A DNA stretch of 64,000 bases, taken from NCBI GenBank assembly GCA_947447525.1, contig CANFJL010000005.1:117119-181118 (forward strand), read 5' to 3'. The DNA comes from Flavobacteriales bacterium (lineage in GTDB: Bacteria > Bacteroidota > Bacteroidia > Flavobacteriales_D > Crocinitomicaceae). The notes beneath the pieces were generated by a model. The model was not told the DNA's origin. It searched no databases and worked only from the letters and a program-made list of their open reading frames with translations. Each line of letters opens with the position of its first letter. Positions within the stretch are counted from its first letter, which is position 1. The translations under genes and the position numbers were made by a program. Positions 44,803 through 53,433 of the stretch are shown piece after piece.

Positions 44803-44877
44803 GGAGGTTGTAGCTCAGTTGGTTAGAGCGTCGGTTTGTGGTACCGAAGGTCGCGGGTTCGAGACCCGTCTCCCTCC
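44803..44877 (+). tRNA. tRNA-His (anticodon GTG)
   Basis: Cloverleaf with D stem GCTC/GAGC, anticodon stem TCGGT/ACCGA around TTGTGGT (anticodon GTG at 44838-44840) and T stem GCGGG/CCCGT with loop TTCGAGA. The extra 5' G (position -1, 44803) faces C73, the hallmark of tRNA-His. Two acceptor pairs (5-68, 6-67) look mismatched (T with C and T with T) when the arms are laid out by hand. The 3' CCA is not fully encoded. A strong terminator follows. Confidence 0.93.
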
Positions 44878-44878
44878 C

Positions 44879-44905
44879 AAAAAGTCCCTTAGTGGGACTT
44901 TTTTT
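44879..44905 (+). terminator. terminator of tRNA-His
   Basis: AAAAAGTCCC (to 44888) pairs with GGGACTTTTT (from 44894), loop TTAGT, followed by T residues. Confidence 0.85.
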
Positions 44906-45039
44906 GTTTATGTAAAAGGAGTAGGTTCCTTTTAGGGATTTAGAAGCCCTTTATAAACAAAATCACATTATTCATTATTGTCAGTTTTTCAGCACAATCG
45001 AAAATAATATTGTCCTTATATTTGTTTAAAATATTGGAA

Positions 45040-45531
45040 ATGAAATCCACTTTTATTTTAATTAGTTTGATGCTTTGTTTTGCTTGTCAAGACAACCAAG
45101 AAAATCAAAGCACACAAATTGTATCCAGTATTGAAGCTAATGAAGACTCAGAACGCGCATTAGAGGCAAATTTAAAGGAAGCTGCTGCAGAGGAAAAAGA
45201 TCGTTTAGCGCATTTAACGACTTTAGTTTTTGATCGATTAGAGCATGATTTCGGAACCATAAAAGCTGAATCCGATAACAGAACAAGTTTTAAAGTAAGC
45301 AATACAGGTAAGCACCCATTGGTGATCTTAAATGTAAAAGCAAGTTGTGGTTGCACCACACCAATTAAGCCCAAAAAACCTATCCCTCCGGGTAAATCAG
45401 ATGTGATTATTGTGAATTTTCATCCAGGATATAGTCCAACAAAAGAACAAGAGAAAAAAGTAACCGTTGAAACCAATACTAAGACTGTGTTAACCGTCCT
45501 TACGATTAAAGCATTGGTAGAGAAAAACTAA
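45040..45531 (+). CDS. DUF1573 lipoprotein
   Basis: A 163-residue protein. The N-terminus has a signal peptide with lipobox LCFAC, so it is a lipoprotein. A DUF1573 domain (about residues 60-160) shows FDRLEHDFGTIKAES and VKASCGCTTPIKPKKPIPPG. The ATG at 45040 fits the lipoprotein start; an upstream ATG at 45010 would add ten residues. TATATTTG at 45017-45024 would be a -7 box. The MBL gene follows after five bases. DUF1573 proteins have immunoglobulin-like folds; the exact function is unknown. Confidence 0.85.
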   Translation: MKSTFILISLMLCFACQDNQENQSTQIVSSIEANEDSERALEANLKEAAAEEKDRLAHLTTLVFDRLEHDFGTIKAESDNRTSFKVSNTGKHPLVILNVKASCGCTTPIKPKKPIPPGKSDVIIVNFHPGYSPTKEQEKKVTVETNTKTVLTVLTIKALVEKN

Positions 45532-45536
45532 GAGCA

Positions 45537-46388
45537 ATGAAAATACATGTAATCGATACTGGTAATTTTAAGTTAGATGGAGGCGCTATGTTCGGCGTAG
45601 TTCCTAAGTCGCTTTGGCAAAAAACCAATCCAGCAGACGAACAAAACATGTGTTCATGGGCCATGAGGTGCTTGCTCATTGAGGATGGAAATCGCTTGAT
45701 GTTAATCGACACAGGAATTGGAGACAAGCAATCTGAAAAGTTTTTCGCTCATTATTATTTACATGGTTCAGCCAGTTTATCGCGCAGTCTGCATCAATTA
45801 GGCTTTCATGAAGATCAAATCACCGATGTGTTTTTGACCCATTTACATTTTGATCATTGTGGCGGCGCTATTGCATGGAATGATTCAAAATCTGCTTATC
45901 GGCCGGTATTTAAAAATGCCAAATATTGGAGTAATGAGCAACATTGGCAATGGGCAACGGTTCCCAATTCAAGAGAAAAAGCCTCTTTCTTATCAGAAAA
46001 TATTCTTCCCATTCAAGAGAGTGGTCAATTAGCATTCATTGATCGAAAGGAAAATTTAACCCAAGCTGTTTTTCCAAATATGGATGTTCTTTTTGTAGAT
46101 GGTCACACCGATAGTATGATGTTACCGCATATCTCCTACAAAGGAAAGACGATAGTTTTTATGGCTGATTTATTACCAAGTGTTGGGCACATTCCTTTAC
46201 CATATGTAATGGGTTATGACACGCGACCACTCATTACCATGGAGGAGAAGGCTAGGTTTTTAGATAAAGCGGCAGCTGAATCCTACATATTATTTATGGA
46301 ACATGATAGTGTGAATGAATGTTGCACTGTGATGGCGACTGAAAAAGGGGTTCGCTTAAAAGACACCTTCAGTTTTTCTGAGATATAA
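45537..46388 (+). CDS. MBL-fold metallo-hydrolase
   Basis: A 283-residue metallo-beta-lactamase-fold hydrolase with the metal motif THLHFDHCGG (residues about 101-110), DTGIGDKQ before it and the further His/Asp positions VDGHTDSMMLPHI and MADLLP. It resembles lactonase-type enzymes of this large family, though the substrate is unknown. No signal peptide is seen. It is in one unit with the lipoprotein gene upstream. Confidence 0.85.
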   Translation: MKIHVIDTGNFKLDGGAMFGVVPKSLWQKTNPADEQNMCSWAMRCLLIEDGNRLMLIDTGIGDKQSEKFFAHYYLHGSASLSRSLHQLGFHEDQITDVFLTHLHFDHCGGAIAWNDSKSAYRPVFKNAKYWSNEQHWQWATVPNSREKASFLSENILPIQESGQLAFIDRKENLTQAVFPNMDVLFVDGHTDSMMLPHISYKGKTIVFMADLLPSVGHIPLPYVMGYDTRPLITMEEKARFLDKAAAESYILFMEHDSVNECCTVMATEKGVRLKDTFSFSEI

Positions 46389-46513
46389 ATTATTTCTTTC
46401 ACTTAAGCCATTGATATTTAACCCTTCGAGGAACTAATTCATTTGTTTAGGTTAAGACAATCAATTCTTTAGGAAAAAAAGAACACAATTTTCCACTTTT
46501 TAATTAAAATCCC

Positions 46514-46543
46514 TTGTTAATTCAAAAAATCAGCTTATTTTTG
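46514..46543 (+). promoter_or_regulatory. promoter of tRNA-Asp
   Basis: TTG at 46514-46516, 19 bases, then TATTTTTG at 46536-46543, a full match to the Bacteroidota consensus. The tRNA starts 79 bases further on, giving a longer than usual leader with a small CCAGA/TCTGG-type hairpin. Confidence 0.7.
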
Positions 46544-46621
46544 TATCCGCTTTAGCAATAAGGTTCACACGATTTTGAATCCAGATGTTTCTGGAGATCG
46601 TCGTAAGATGGTTAAAAAATT

Positions 46622-46695
46622 GGTTTGGTAGTTCAGTTGGTTAGAATACATGCCTGTCACGCATGGGGTCGCGGGTTCGAGTCCCGTCCAGACCG
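46622..46695 (+). tRNA. tRNA-Asp (anticodon GTC), integration site
   Basis: Acceptor GGTTTGG/CCAGACC, anticodon loop CTGTCAC (anticodon GTC), T arm GCGGG/CCCGT with loop TTCGAGT. CCA is not encoded. The last 16 bases of the gene plus one flanking base (46680-46696) recur exactly at 60241-60257, so the gene is the target of a genomic island. Confidence 0.95.
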
Positions 46696-46696
46696 C
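46680..46696 (+). repeat. attL: 17-bp direct repeat in tRNA-Asp 3' end
   Basis: AGTCCCGTCCAGACCGC, identical to 60241-60257. The left copy restores the tRNA 3' end on integration. Together the copies bracket 13.6 kb. Confidence 0.85.
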
Positions 46697-46711
46697 AAAG
46701 TTAAAAGTGTT

Positions 46712-46748
46712 AAACCCTTGTAAATCAATGACTTACAAGGGTTTTTTT
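46712..46748 (+). terminator. terminator just inside the left island end
   Basis: AAACCCTTGTAA (46712-46723) pairs with TTACAAGGGTTT (46733-46744), 12 bp, followed by a T-run. It ends the tRNA-Asp transcript. A similar terminator at 60274-60304 follows the right att copy. Confidence 0.85.
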
Positions 46749-46764
46749 GTGTCCAAAAAACCCG

Positions 46765-46792
46765 TCTGTAAAACAATCTGTAAAACATTTTA
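46765..46792. repeat. 28-bp direct repeat, left copy (candidate integrase arm sites)
   Basis: Identical to 60126-60153. Each copy is itself a tandem pair of a 12-base unit TCTGTAAAACAA/T. Its placement 69 bases inside the left att copy, and 88 bases inside the right one, fits arm-type binding sites of a tyrosine integrase. Confidence 0.7.
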
Positions 46793-47059
46793 AAAATTTA
46801 GAATTAGGAATTCATCATAATACTCATCACTCTCATCCCTTTCAATGTCATCAAAAACAGTTGTTTTTCTAACCTCAATACAGAATGCCATTTGATAGAA
46901 AGATGTTTTGATTTCTTCCAATGATTTGTTATGTCCTTCATTGATTTTGTCATAAACTCTCTTGTATTCATCAAAATTTGAATTGATTCCATTGTCTAAT
47001 TGAAATACAATTCGTTTGAATACATCCTTCAGTATTCTTCTTTTTTCAATTTCGTCCAT
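46790..47059 (-). CDS. hypothetical protein, 89 aa
   Basis: An acidic 89-residue protein (MDEIEKRRILKDVFKRIVF at the start, DDIERDESDEYYDEF near the end). No signal or membrane segment. Its last codons overlap the 28-bp direct repeat. Twelve bases separate it from the next upstream gene. No family recognised; island-specific. Confidence 0.5.
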   Translation of the reverse strand: MDEIEKRRILKDVFKRIVFQLDNGINSNFDEYKRVYDKINEGHNKSLEEIKTSFYQMAFCIEVRKTTVFDDIERDESDEYYDEFLILNF

Positions 47060-47070
47060 AACGTTTGTTT

Positions 47071-47346
47071 TTAATTACTTCCTTCCTTTGCATCAAAGAA
47101 TGCATAGATTAACTCGGTTGGGATATGACAAAATCGTGGATTCATTCTACAAGCACGAAAGAAACAGTACTTCCTGTAGAGTTTTTTGATTTGACAATCA
47201 GATACAATTAATTGGGAACCTATGAAGTCCATTAAAACTTTGTACTCCTCAATATCCTTATCAGTGACATCAAGTTCCATAACTTCATATCTGTAGATAA
47301 CGTGTAAACGAATCAAATCTAAATCCAACACTGCGTTGTATTTCAT
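47071..47346 (-). CDS. hypothetical protein, 91 aa
   Basis: A 91-residue protein that begins MKYNAVLDLDLIRLHVIYRY from the ATG at 47346. A longer frame to 47373 would need a TTG start. Contains a Cys-rich stretch (YCFFRACRMNPRFCHIP) that could bind metal. It is in tandem with the 89-aa gene. No family recognised. Confidence 0.5.
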   Translation of the reverse strand: MKYNAVLDLDLIRLHVIYRYEVMELDVTDKDIEEYKVLMDFIGSQLIVSDCQIKKLYRKYCFFRACRMNPRFCHIPTELIYAFFDAKEGSN

Positions 47347-47496
47347 TTCCTTTCCTTTTGGATCGCTGGGCAACGGAATCTAGCTGATTTTATTACAGTT
47401 TTCTGTCTCAGTGTATTCAAATAGTAAAAAATGGGAGGTATTTTACCATTCAATCAGTAAATCTCAGGTTTCTTGAATTTTTAGTTTTAATAGATT

Positions 47497-47534
47497 TGTT
47501 GATAATAATACACAAATATATAGGGTATAAACCC
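47497..47534 (+). promoter_or_regulatory. candidate promoter/operator of the restriction-modification unit
   Basis: TTTG at 47497-47500 could be a -33 box. About 18 bases later lies TATAGGGT, which overlaps GGGTATAAACCC (47523-47534), an inverted repeat of GGGT around four bases. The repeat would cover the -7 position, a place where the XRE protein encoded at 47575 could repress its own promoter, as controller proteins do. This is inference. Confidence 0.35.
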
Positions 47535-47574
47535 ATATAAGTAATAACTTCAACCTCTTTTACAAAATATAGAA

Positions 47575-47766
47575 ATGAACAGAATCAAAGAGGTGCTTCA
47601 AGAAAAGGGTATAAAACAGACTTGGTTGTCAGTCAAACTTGGTAAAAGTTTTAATGTAATCAATGACTATTGTAACAATCGCAGACAACCCACAATTGAA
47701 GTACTTTTTAAAATTGCTGACATTTTAGATGTTGATGTAAAAGATTTATTAATCAGTTCAAAATAG
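47575..47766 (+). CDS. XRE-family helix-turn-helix regulator (controller-like)
   Basis: A 63-residue protein that is almost all helix-turn-helix (KGIKQTWLSVKLGKSFNVINDY). The small size and position, four bases before the restriction-modification gene, match controller (C) proteins that delay nuclease expression after entry into a new host. It may bind the GGGT-N4-ACCC repeat upstream. Confidence 0.85.
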   Translation: MNRIKEVLQEKGIKQTWLSVKLGKSFNVINDYCNNRRQPTIEVLFKIADILDVDVKDLLISSK

Positions 47767-47770
47767 AATT

Positions 47771-50716
47771 ATGGCATTATTTCAGAAATCCGTTCTCAAT
47801 AAATTTATCAAGTCACAAGATGCTTCAAAAATTGAAGAATCATACCGACGTTACTCCAATTCATTCCTGCGTGCTGAAAGACAGTTAGAAATTCGTTCAA
47901 TGAAGGAGGAGGAATATCAAGATGGGTTCCTTGATGACTTGTTTGTAAACATATTAGGATATATCAAACGTCCGAATGATGGATATAATCTTGTAAGAGA
48001 GAAAAAGAATGAAGCGGACAGTAAGAAGGCTGATGGTGCAATTTTAAAGAATAATGTTCCTCTTGCTGTTATAGAACTTAAGGGTACTGATACAAGAGAT
48101 TTGGATAAGGTGACTAATCAGGGTTTCGGATATAAAAATAACAACAAAGAGTGTGTTTATGTAATTACTTCCAACTTTGAAAAGTTGAGGTTTTACATAC
48201 ACAATGCCGTGGAGTATATTGAATTTAATCTGTTTACTCTTACAAAAGATGAGTTTGTAACCTTGTGGTTATGTCTCCATTCGGATAATTTATTGGATAA
48301 TATTCCAGCTAAAATTAAAGATGAAAGTGTTGTCAAAGAGGAAGATATAACGAAGAATTTATACAAAGATTATTCTTCTTTCAAACAGGAATTGTGGCAA
48401 AGTATTGTCAATTTGAATCCTGATGGGGAACCACTAATGTTTTACAAAAAAACTCAAAAATTAATAGATAGGTTCCTTTTCATTTTCTTCGCTGAAGATG
48501 CAGGACTACTTCCTCCAAATTCTATTTCACGAATGGTTGATAGATGGAAAACTTTGAAGGATGAGGATTCATACAAACCCTTATATGAAATTTTTAAACA
48601 GTACTTTGGATATATAAATACGGGAAGACAGGGTAAAACTCCTCAGGATGAAATATTCGCTTATAATGGTGGTTTGATGTTAGAAGATGATGTTTTGGAC
48701 AATATTCTTATTTCAGATGAGGTATTGTTGAAGCACGTTTCTATTCTTACAAGATATGATTTTTCAAGTGATGTTGATGTCAATATATTAGGGCATATTT
48801 TTGAAAACTCTTTAAATGATATTGAGGCTGTTACAGCCCAATTGGAAGGTTTAGAGATAGATAAAGGCAAAACCAAACGAAAGAAAGACGGTGTCTTTTA
48901 TACCCCTAAATATATTACAAAGTATATTGTAGATAATACGTTAGGTAAATTATGTGAGGATAAAAAAATAGAGCTCAGCATCATTGATGAAGAATACTCC
49001 AAAGGTAGGACTAACCGTAAGAAAGAAACATTAAAACAGTTAGATGAAAACCTTCAATCCTATCGCAATTGGTTATTGAATATTACCATATGCGACCCAG
49101 CTTGTGGAAGTGGTGCTTTTTTAAATCAAGCATTGGAATATTTGATGGATGAGCATCGTTACATTGATGAATTAGAATCTCAATTATTAGGTTTAGGGTT
49201 TACGTTTCCTGGCGTTGAAAACCACATTTTGGAGAATAACATTTTTGGTGTTGATATCAATGAAGAGAGTATAGAAATCGCCAAACTTTCTTTATGGTTG
49301 AGAACCGCTCAAAGAGGAAGAAAACTAACATCATTGAATAAGAACATCAAGTGTGGAAATTCATTGATTGACGACTCAGAAGTGGCAGGGGAAAAAGCGT
49401 TCAATTGGAAGAAGGAATTTCCTAACGTATTTGAAAAAGGGGGATTTGATGTAATTATTGGTAATCCACCTTATGTTAACGCACGCAATATGGCTTCTGA
49501 TGAACGAACAATATTATCAGATAAATATAAGCTATTGAGTGGTGCTTGGGATTTATATGTCCCATTTCTACTCAAAGTGTCTGAGATTTCAAAAAACAAT
49601 TGTTATGGATGGATAATTCCAAATAAGTTGTTGATAAGTGATTATGGCAAAAAAACTCTTGCATTTTTAAAGGAGAATGGTTTAAACAAGGTTATAAATA
49701 TCTCTTCACTTCCAATATTTGAAAATGTCGGTGTTTATCCGATAATTCTCATTAACAATGTAGTAAGTAATTCGTATTCTGAATATGAAATAAACGATAT
49801 TCAAAATCTATACAATATTGATGAATTTGTACTTGAAAAAAATGTATTCAGTCGTTTTAAAACTTTTAAAGATTTCAATCTGTTAATAAACTCTGGCGCT
49901 ACGGGGTTTGAAGCTCAAAATTTAATACCATTGATAAATGAAGAAAATGAAGGGATAGATTTTGCGGTAAGTGGTTCAGTGGACCCGTATCGTATTGATT
50001 TAAAGCTTGTCCCATATATGAAGAATAAATTTAGTTTCCCAAAAATCAGATTAGATTCAAGTGTAGTTGCCGATTCAAAAATCAAATTTTGGTGTAAGGA
50101 TAAGGTAGTTATAGCCGGAATGACTAAAAGACTTGAAGCTTATTATTCAAAAGAACCTTTAGCTTTAGGTGTGGGTATATATGGTATTTATGGGTTTGGT
50201 AAATTTTCCCCTCTATTTTTATTGGCAGTATTAAATAGTCGTTTTTTAACACATTTTTTAACCACTGTATTCAAAGATAAACACTTGGCGGGGGGGTATT
50301 TAGCAATTAACAAAAGTACAATTGAAGAATTACCATTAGTTGAAGCTTCAGAAGAAATCCAAGTTGTATTCAATGAAAAAGCAGGTTCAATACAAAATCA
50401 CTACATTGATTTACAGCGTCTAACATTAAAATTTACATCTCTTTTGATGTCAGATTTCAACTTGGTTAATAAATCAAAGAAAATAGAAGAATTTTACAAT
50501 TTAGGTTGGACAGATTTTGAAAAAGAATTGAAAAAGAACAAAGTTGTTCTTACAGGTATTCAAAAAGATGATTGGTTTGATAGGTTTGAAAGATTCAAAA
50601 TACAAGCACTTGAAATAAAAACTCAGATTGACAAAACTGAAAAAGAAATAGACTCTCTCGTTTATAAGTTGTATGATTTAACTGAGGAGGAAATAAAATT
50701 GGTAGAAAGTTTATGA
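47771..50716 (+). CDS. type IIG restriction-modification enzyme (Eco57I-like, single polypeptide)
   Basis: A 981-residue fusion. The N-terminal nuclease domain has a PD-(D/E)xK core with Asp88 in ADGAILKNN, Glu102 and Lys104 in VIELKG. The central N6-adenine methyltransferase shows FYTPKYITKYIVD, motif I DPACGSGAF (442-450) and motif IV NPPY (565-568). A C-terminal TaqI-like specificity region (about 700-900) follows. It would methylate and cut DNA at one recognition sequence. Target unknown. Its stop is inside the start of the DUF2971 gene. Confidence 0.92.
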   Translation: MALFQKSVLNKFIKSQDASKIEESYRRYSNSFLRAERQLEIRSMKEEEYQDGFLDDLFVNILGYIKRPNDGYNLVREKKNEADSKKADGAILKNNVPLAVIELKGTDTRDLDKVTNQGFGYKNNNKECVYVITSNFEKLRFYIHNAVEYIEFNLFTLTKDEFVTLWLCLHSDNLLDNIPAKIKDESVVKEEDITKNLYKDYSSFKQELWQSIVNLNPDGEPLMFYKKTQKLIDRFLFIFFAEDAGLLPPNSISRMVDRWKTLKDEDSYKPLYEIFKQYFGYINTGRQGKTPQDEIFAYNGGLMLEDDVLDNILISDEVLLKHVSILTRYDFSSDVDVNILGHIFENSLNDIEAVTAQLEGLEIDKGKTKRKKDGVFYTPKYITKYIVDNTLGKLCEDKKIELSIIDEEYSKGRTNRKKETLKQLDENLQSYRNWLLNITICDPACGSGAFLNQALEYLMDEHRYIDELESQLLGLGFTFPGVENHILENNIFGVDINEESIEIAKLSLWLRTAQRGRKLTSLNKNIKCGNSLIDDSEVAGEKAFNWKKEFPNVFEKGGFDVIIGNPPYVNARNMASDERTILSDKYKLLSGAWDLYVPFLLKVSEISKNNCYGWIIPNKLLISDYGKKTLAFLKENGLNKVINISSLPIFENVGVYPIILINNVVSNSYSEYEINDIQNLYNIDEFVLEKNVFSRFKTFKDFNLLINSGATGFEAQNLIPLINEENEGIDFAVSGSVDPYRIDLKLVPYMKNKFSFPKIRLDSSVVADSKIKFWCKDKVVIAGMTKRLEAYYSKEPLALGVGIYGIYGFGKFSPLFLLAVLNSRFLTHFLTTVFKDKHLAGGYLAINKSTIEELPLVEASEEIQVVFNEKAGSIQNHYIDLQRLTLKFTSLLMSDFNLVNKSKKIEEFYNLGWTDFEKELKKNKVVLTGIQKDDWFDRFERFKIQALEIKTQIDKTEKEIDSLVYKLYDLTEEEIKLVESL

Positions 50717-51693
50717 CTAATCAGTTAAATAAAGTTTTTGATAAGATTAATCTATATGATAAGGAGGTACTTAAAAAAGTCTTTCCTGAAGCATATTTGA
50801 GTTCAAGCGAAGTTTGGAGTAGTGATAAAAAAGTTTCAGATTCTTTCAATGGACAAATCTCAACAGTCAATTTGTTTAATGGTACGCAATATGAATATGT
50901 TGGGAAGAACAAATTTCTCCATTTTACTTCAATTGATTCTCTCTTTAAAATTTTAGAATCCGGCTTTATCAGGATGACGGAGATTTATTCTTTAGAAGAT
51001 AAGAGTGAATTACATTTTGCCTCCCAAATATTGGGAGAGAATTATGAGAATGAAATCAACCTTGAGGGCGAAAATACCTACAGTTTCTCTGCTTGTGAGT
51101 CAAATACGGACAATCTTAGAAGTGATTATATGTGGAGAGAATATGGTGATAATTTCAAAGGTTGTACGATTGAATTTTCTTTTTCAAAAACTGATTTTCA
51201 TAAAATGAACTTAGGGAAAATTCAATATGGAGATGAGAAATTAGAGCCAATCATCAATTTGAAAAAATACTCAGAAGAGTTTTGGAATAATCACTGCATC
51301 AAAGTCAATAAATTCCCCCTTTTTCTTTTAAAAATACTGGCATTTCACAAGGAAAGTAGATTCTCAAATGAAAATGAACTTCGTCTTTTGTTTCACAATG
51401 ATAATGGACAAAATCACCCTAATGTAATGTACATTTCTTGCCAAAAAAGGGGAATAAAAAGTTTTATTAAGCTTCCGTTGAAAGGAAGGAATGAAATTCT
51501 TGAAAATCCCAACTTTGATATGGACACAAAACTCTACCATTCTCCTCAAGTTGAAATCAACCGAATTATTTTAGGTTCAAATGTAGTACTTGAAAATCTT
51601 CAAAAGTTTAATTCAAAAGTGATGGGGGATTTCACCACTTCAAAAGTTGAAGTTTGGTTCAATAAAAATGGGGAGTTGGTTAAGTTATTTTAA
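50713..51693 (+). CDS. DUF2971 protein, translationally coupled to the restriction enzyme
   Basis: A 326-residue protein. The centre (about residues 65-260) has the DUF2971 pattern: FLHFTSIDSLFKILESG, then ACESNTDNLRSDYMWREYGD and KGCTIEFSF. Its ATG overlaps the restriction-enzyme stop (ATGA), so it depends on that gene's translation. Its role is unknown. The His-x-Thr with an acidic stretch recalls ADP-ribosyltransferase folds, but this is only an impression. A companion effector or regulator of the restriction system is a fair guess. Confidence 0.75.
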   Translation: MTNQLNKVFDKINLYDKEVLKKVFPEAYLSSSEVWSSDKKVSDSFNGQISTVNLFNGTQYEYVGKNKFLHFTSIDSLFKILESGFIRMTEIYSLEDKSELHFASQILGENYENEINLEGENTYSFSACESNTDNLRSDYMWREYGDNFKGCTIEFSFSKTDFHKMNLGKIQYGDEKLEPIINLKKYSEEFWNNHCIKVNKFPLFLLKILAFHKESRFSNENELRLLFHNDNGQNHPNVMYISCQKRGIKSFIKLPLKGRNEILENPNFDMDTKLYHSPQVEINRIILGSNVVLENLQKFNSKVMGDFTTSKVEVWFNKNGELVKLF

Positions 51694-52023
51694 ACTATTC
51701 ATTACTCGTTTACCTTCATTTTCATTTGGAACAGGAATCAACATCCCTTCCCCCAACACATACCAACCATCAGAGAACTCAATACATCTTAGTTCGCCAT
51801 GCGTATGAATTACCATTCCATCCGAGAATTTGAGTTGAGAAATGTCTTCAGTAATTTTAAAAGGTTCCACCTCATCCATCATCATTTCATCTTCAAAATA
51901 GGTATTACTCCAAATGACAAAAATCCTGTCTTTTTCCGCTTGAACGACAATACCAATTATATTTCCCCAAGATTTTGTTTTTCCTTTCCCTGTGGATCTG
52001 ACTATATCTCCCTTGTTTATCAT
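51685..52023 (-). CDS. hypothetical protein, 112 aa
   Basis: A 112-residue protein with an N-terminal segment (NKGDIVRSTGKGKTKSWGNIIGIVVQAEKDRIFVIW) that looks like an SH3-like or KOW beta-barrel. The 3' end overlaps that of the DUF2971 gene by nine bases. No family recognised. It starts a run of minus-strand island genes of unknown function. Confidence 0.55.
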   Translation of the reverse strand: MINKGDIVRSTGKGKTKSWGNIIGIVVQAEKDRIFVIWSNTYFEDEMMMDEVEPFKITEDISQLKFSDGMVIHTHGELRCIEFSDGWYVLGEGMLIPVPNENEGKRVMNSLK

Positions 52024-52044
52024 TTTAGCTAATATAACGCTGGA

Positions 52045-52620
52045 TTATTTAAAAACAATAAATGAAGATTGAATATCTCTCGGTATGAAAATATGCCATC
52101 CTTTTTTGGCAAATTCATATAAATCATTATGGTAAAACTTATTTGTTTTATCGGATAGATTTTTCAATTTATCTTGTGAGTTTGGGTTCTGAGGTTGGTT
52201 TATAAGATATAAATGAATTTCCTCGTTTTTTTGTTTCTCACGTTCATAAACTGATAATAAATCACCCATTTTAGATTTCACATAAGTAATCAAACTCTCT
52301 CTTAATACAGGTATTTTTTTATTAATTCCGTTTCCTATTAGAATGATTCTGTGTTGGATAAAATCAAATGAAAATATATCTGATGGGGTGATGTCAATCC
52401 GATACGCAATCACCTCAATTTTTTCAAATTGTTTTCCGAAATGATTTTTAATGTAATGAAGACAAGTATTGAAAATTTTTTCTATTGTTTCTTTGTTCAA
52501 TGAGGTTAACTTGGAAGAAAGTATTGATTGAGTTATCCGTATTTCAACCAAATCCAACGGAAATTGGTTCAATTTCTTCATTATTTGAGATACTTGTTTT
52601 TTTAAGGCTTGTTTTTTCAA
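52045..52620 (-). CDS. hypothetical protein, 191 aa
   Basis: Best start is TTG at 52620, with an ATG at residue 14 (52581) as alternative. The longer start is preferred because it aligns with the N-terminus of the island protein at 57880-58452, which has the same size and a similar order of segments (residues around FPLDLVEIRIT against YPCELIRINYS). The two may be distant paralogues. No family recognised; no catalytic motif seen. Confidence 0.5.
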   Translation of the reverse strand: MKKQALKKQVSQIMKKLNQFPLDLVEIRITQSILSSKLTSLNKETIEKIFNTCLHYIKNHFGKQFEKIEVIAYRIDITPSDIFSFDFIQHRIILIGNGINKKIPVLRESLITYVKSKMGDLLSVYEREKQKNEEIHLYLINQPQNPNSQDKLKNLSDKTNKFYHNDLYEFAKKGWHIFIPRDIQSSFIVFK

Positions 52621-52637
52621 TGGACTGTTCTGATTTT

Positions 52638-53363
52638 TTATTTTGCAAGGAATCTAAATACCAACTGTATTACCAATGTTAATTCTTTAGGTTTATTGAT
52701 GAGGTTCATTTGAGTCAATGTGTTTTCAATCATTTTATACATTGTCTGTTCGTCCGAATAATCATTAAAGTCAAAAGCCAGTTCAATAGGTGACTCAAAT
52801 GAATTTACAATTTCTCCAACAGTTATTGTATTGCTCTTCTGAATGTCATAAATGTCTGATGTCAGATTTGTATAGCTATCAGGATTTTCAAAGTATTTTC
52901 TGAGTCCTTGCTTCACCTTTTTCAACATAGATTCAACTGAGTGGTGGTAGTTTGAATTGAATTGGTAAATGAACTCCAATTCATTGTTTTCAAATTGATT
53001 TTCAATTGTAATATCAGATTCAATTTCTTGAACGAATGTTATTACAATAGCTTCATCCATAATGGAGTATCCATTGCCTAAAATGGACTGAATGTCTTTT
53101 TCTATCTGAGTTACAAGTTCATTAGTGGTTCTTTCATCGTTTAGTGTATATTCCAATTTAGTGTGTTTCACAAATTGAGGAGTTATATGGACAAGAGTTA
53201 GTTCATTGGTTTCATTACTTATGTATTTGTTACCAATGGAATAAAAGGATTCTTCTTGCAATATATCTTTGAAGTCCTTTACGAATTGAATTACCTCAGA
53301 TATGAATTGATGATTATCTCTGTAATATAGAGAGACAAAGCGATAATTGATTTTCTTTTTCAT
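52638..53363 (-). CDS. hypothetical protein, 241 aa
   Basis: A 241-residue protein with no signal or membrane segment, acidic overall with alternating beta-like and charged stretches (LVHITPQFVKHTKLEYTLND, IELAFDFNDYSDEQTMYKMI). The ATG at 53363 or one five codons upstream (53378) are both possible. It precedes the 191-aa gene by 17 bases, so the two may work together. Unknown function. Confidence 0.5.
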   Translation of the reverse strand: MKKKINYRFVSLYYRDNHQFISEVIQFVKDFKDILQEESFYSIGNKYISNETNELTLVHITPQFVKHTKLEYTLNDERTTNELVTQIEKDIQSILGNGYSIMDEAIVITFVQEIESDITIENQFENNELEFIYQFNSNYHHSVESMLKKVKQGLRKYFENPDSYTNLTSDIYDIQKSNTITVGEIVNSFESPIELAFDFNDYSDEQTMYKMIENTLTQMNLINKPKELTLVIQLVFRFLAK

Positions 53364-53433
53364 ACCAATAAATACCATATTGGAATGAAAAAGTAAAGCC
53401 TAAAATAAATTTGAAAAGGTTGTTCTATTCTGA

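Noticed and set aside
44803..44877. tRNA-His pseudogene
   Set aside because: The promoter, other arms, G-1:C73 and terminator are intact; only two acceptor pairs look weak.
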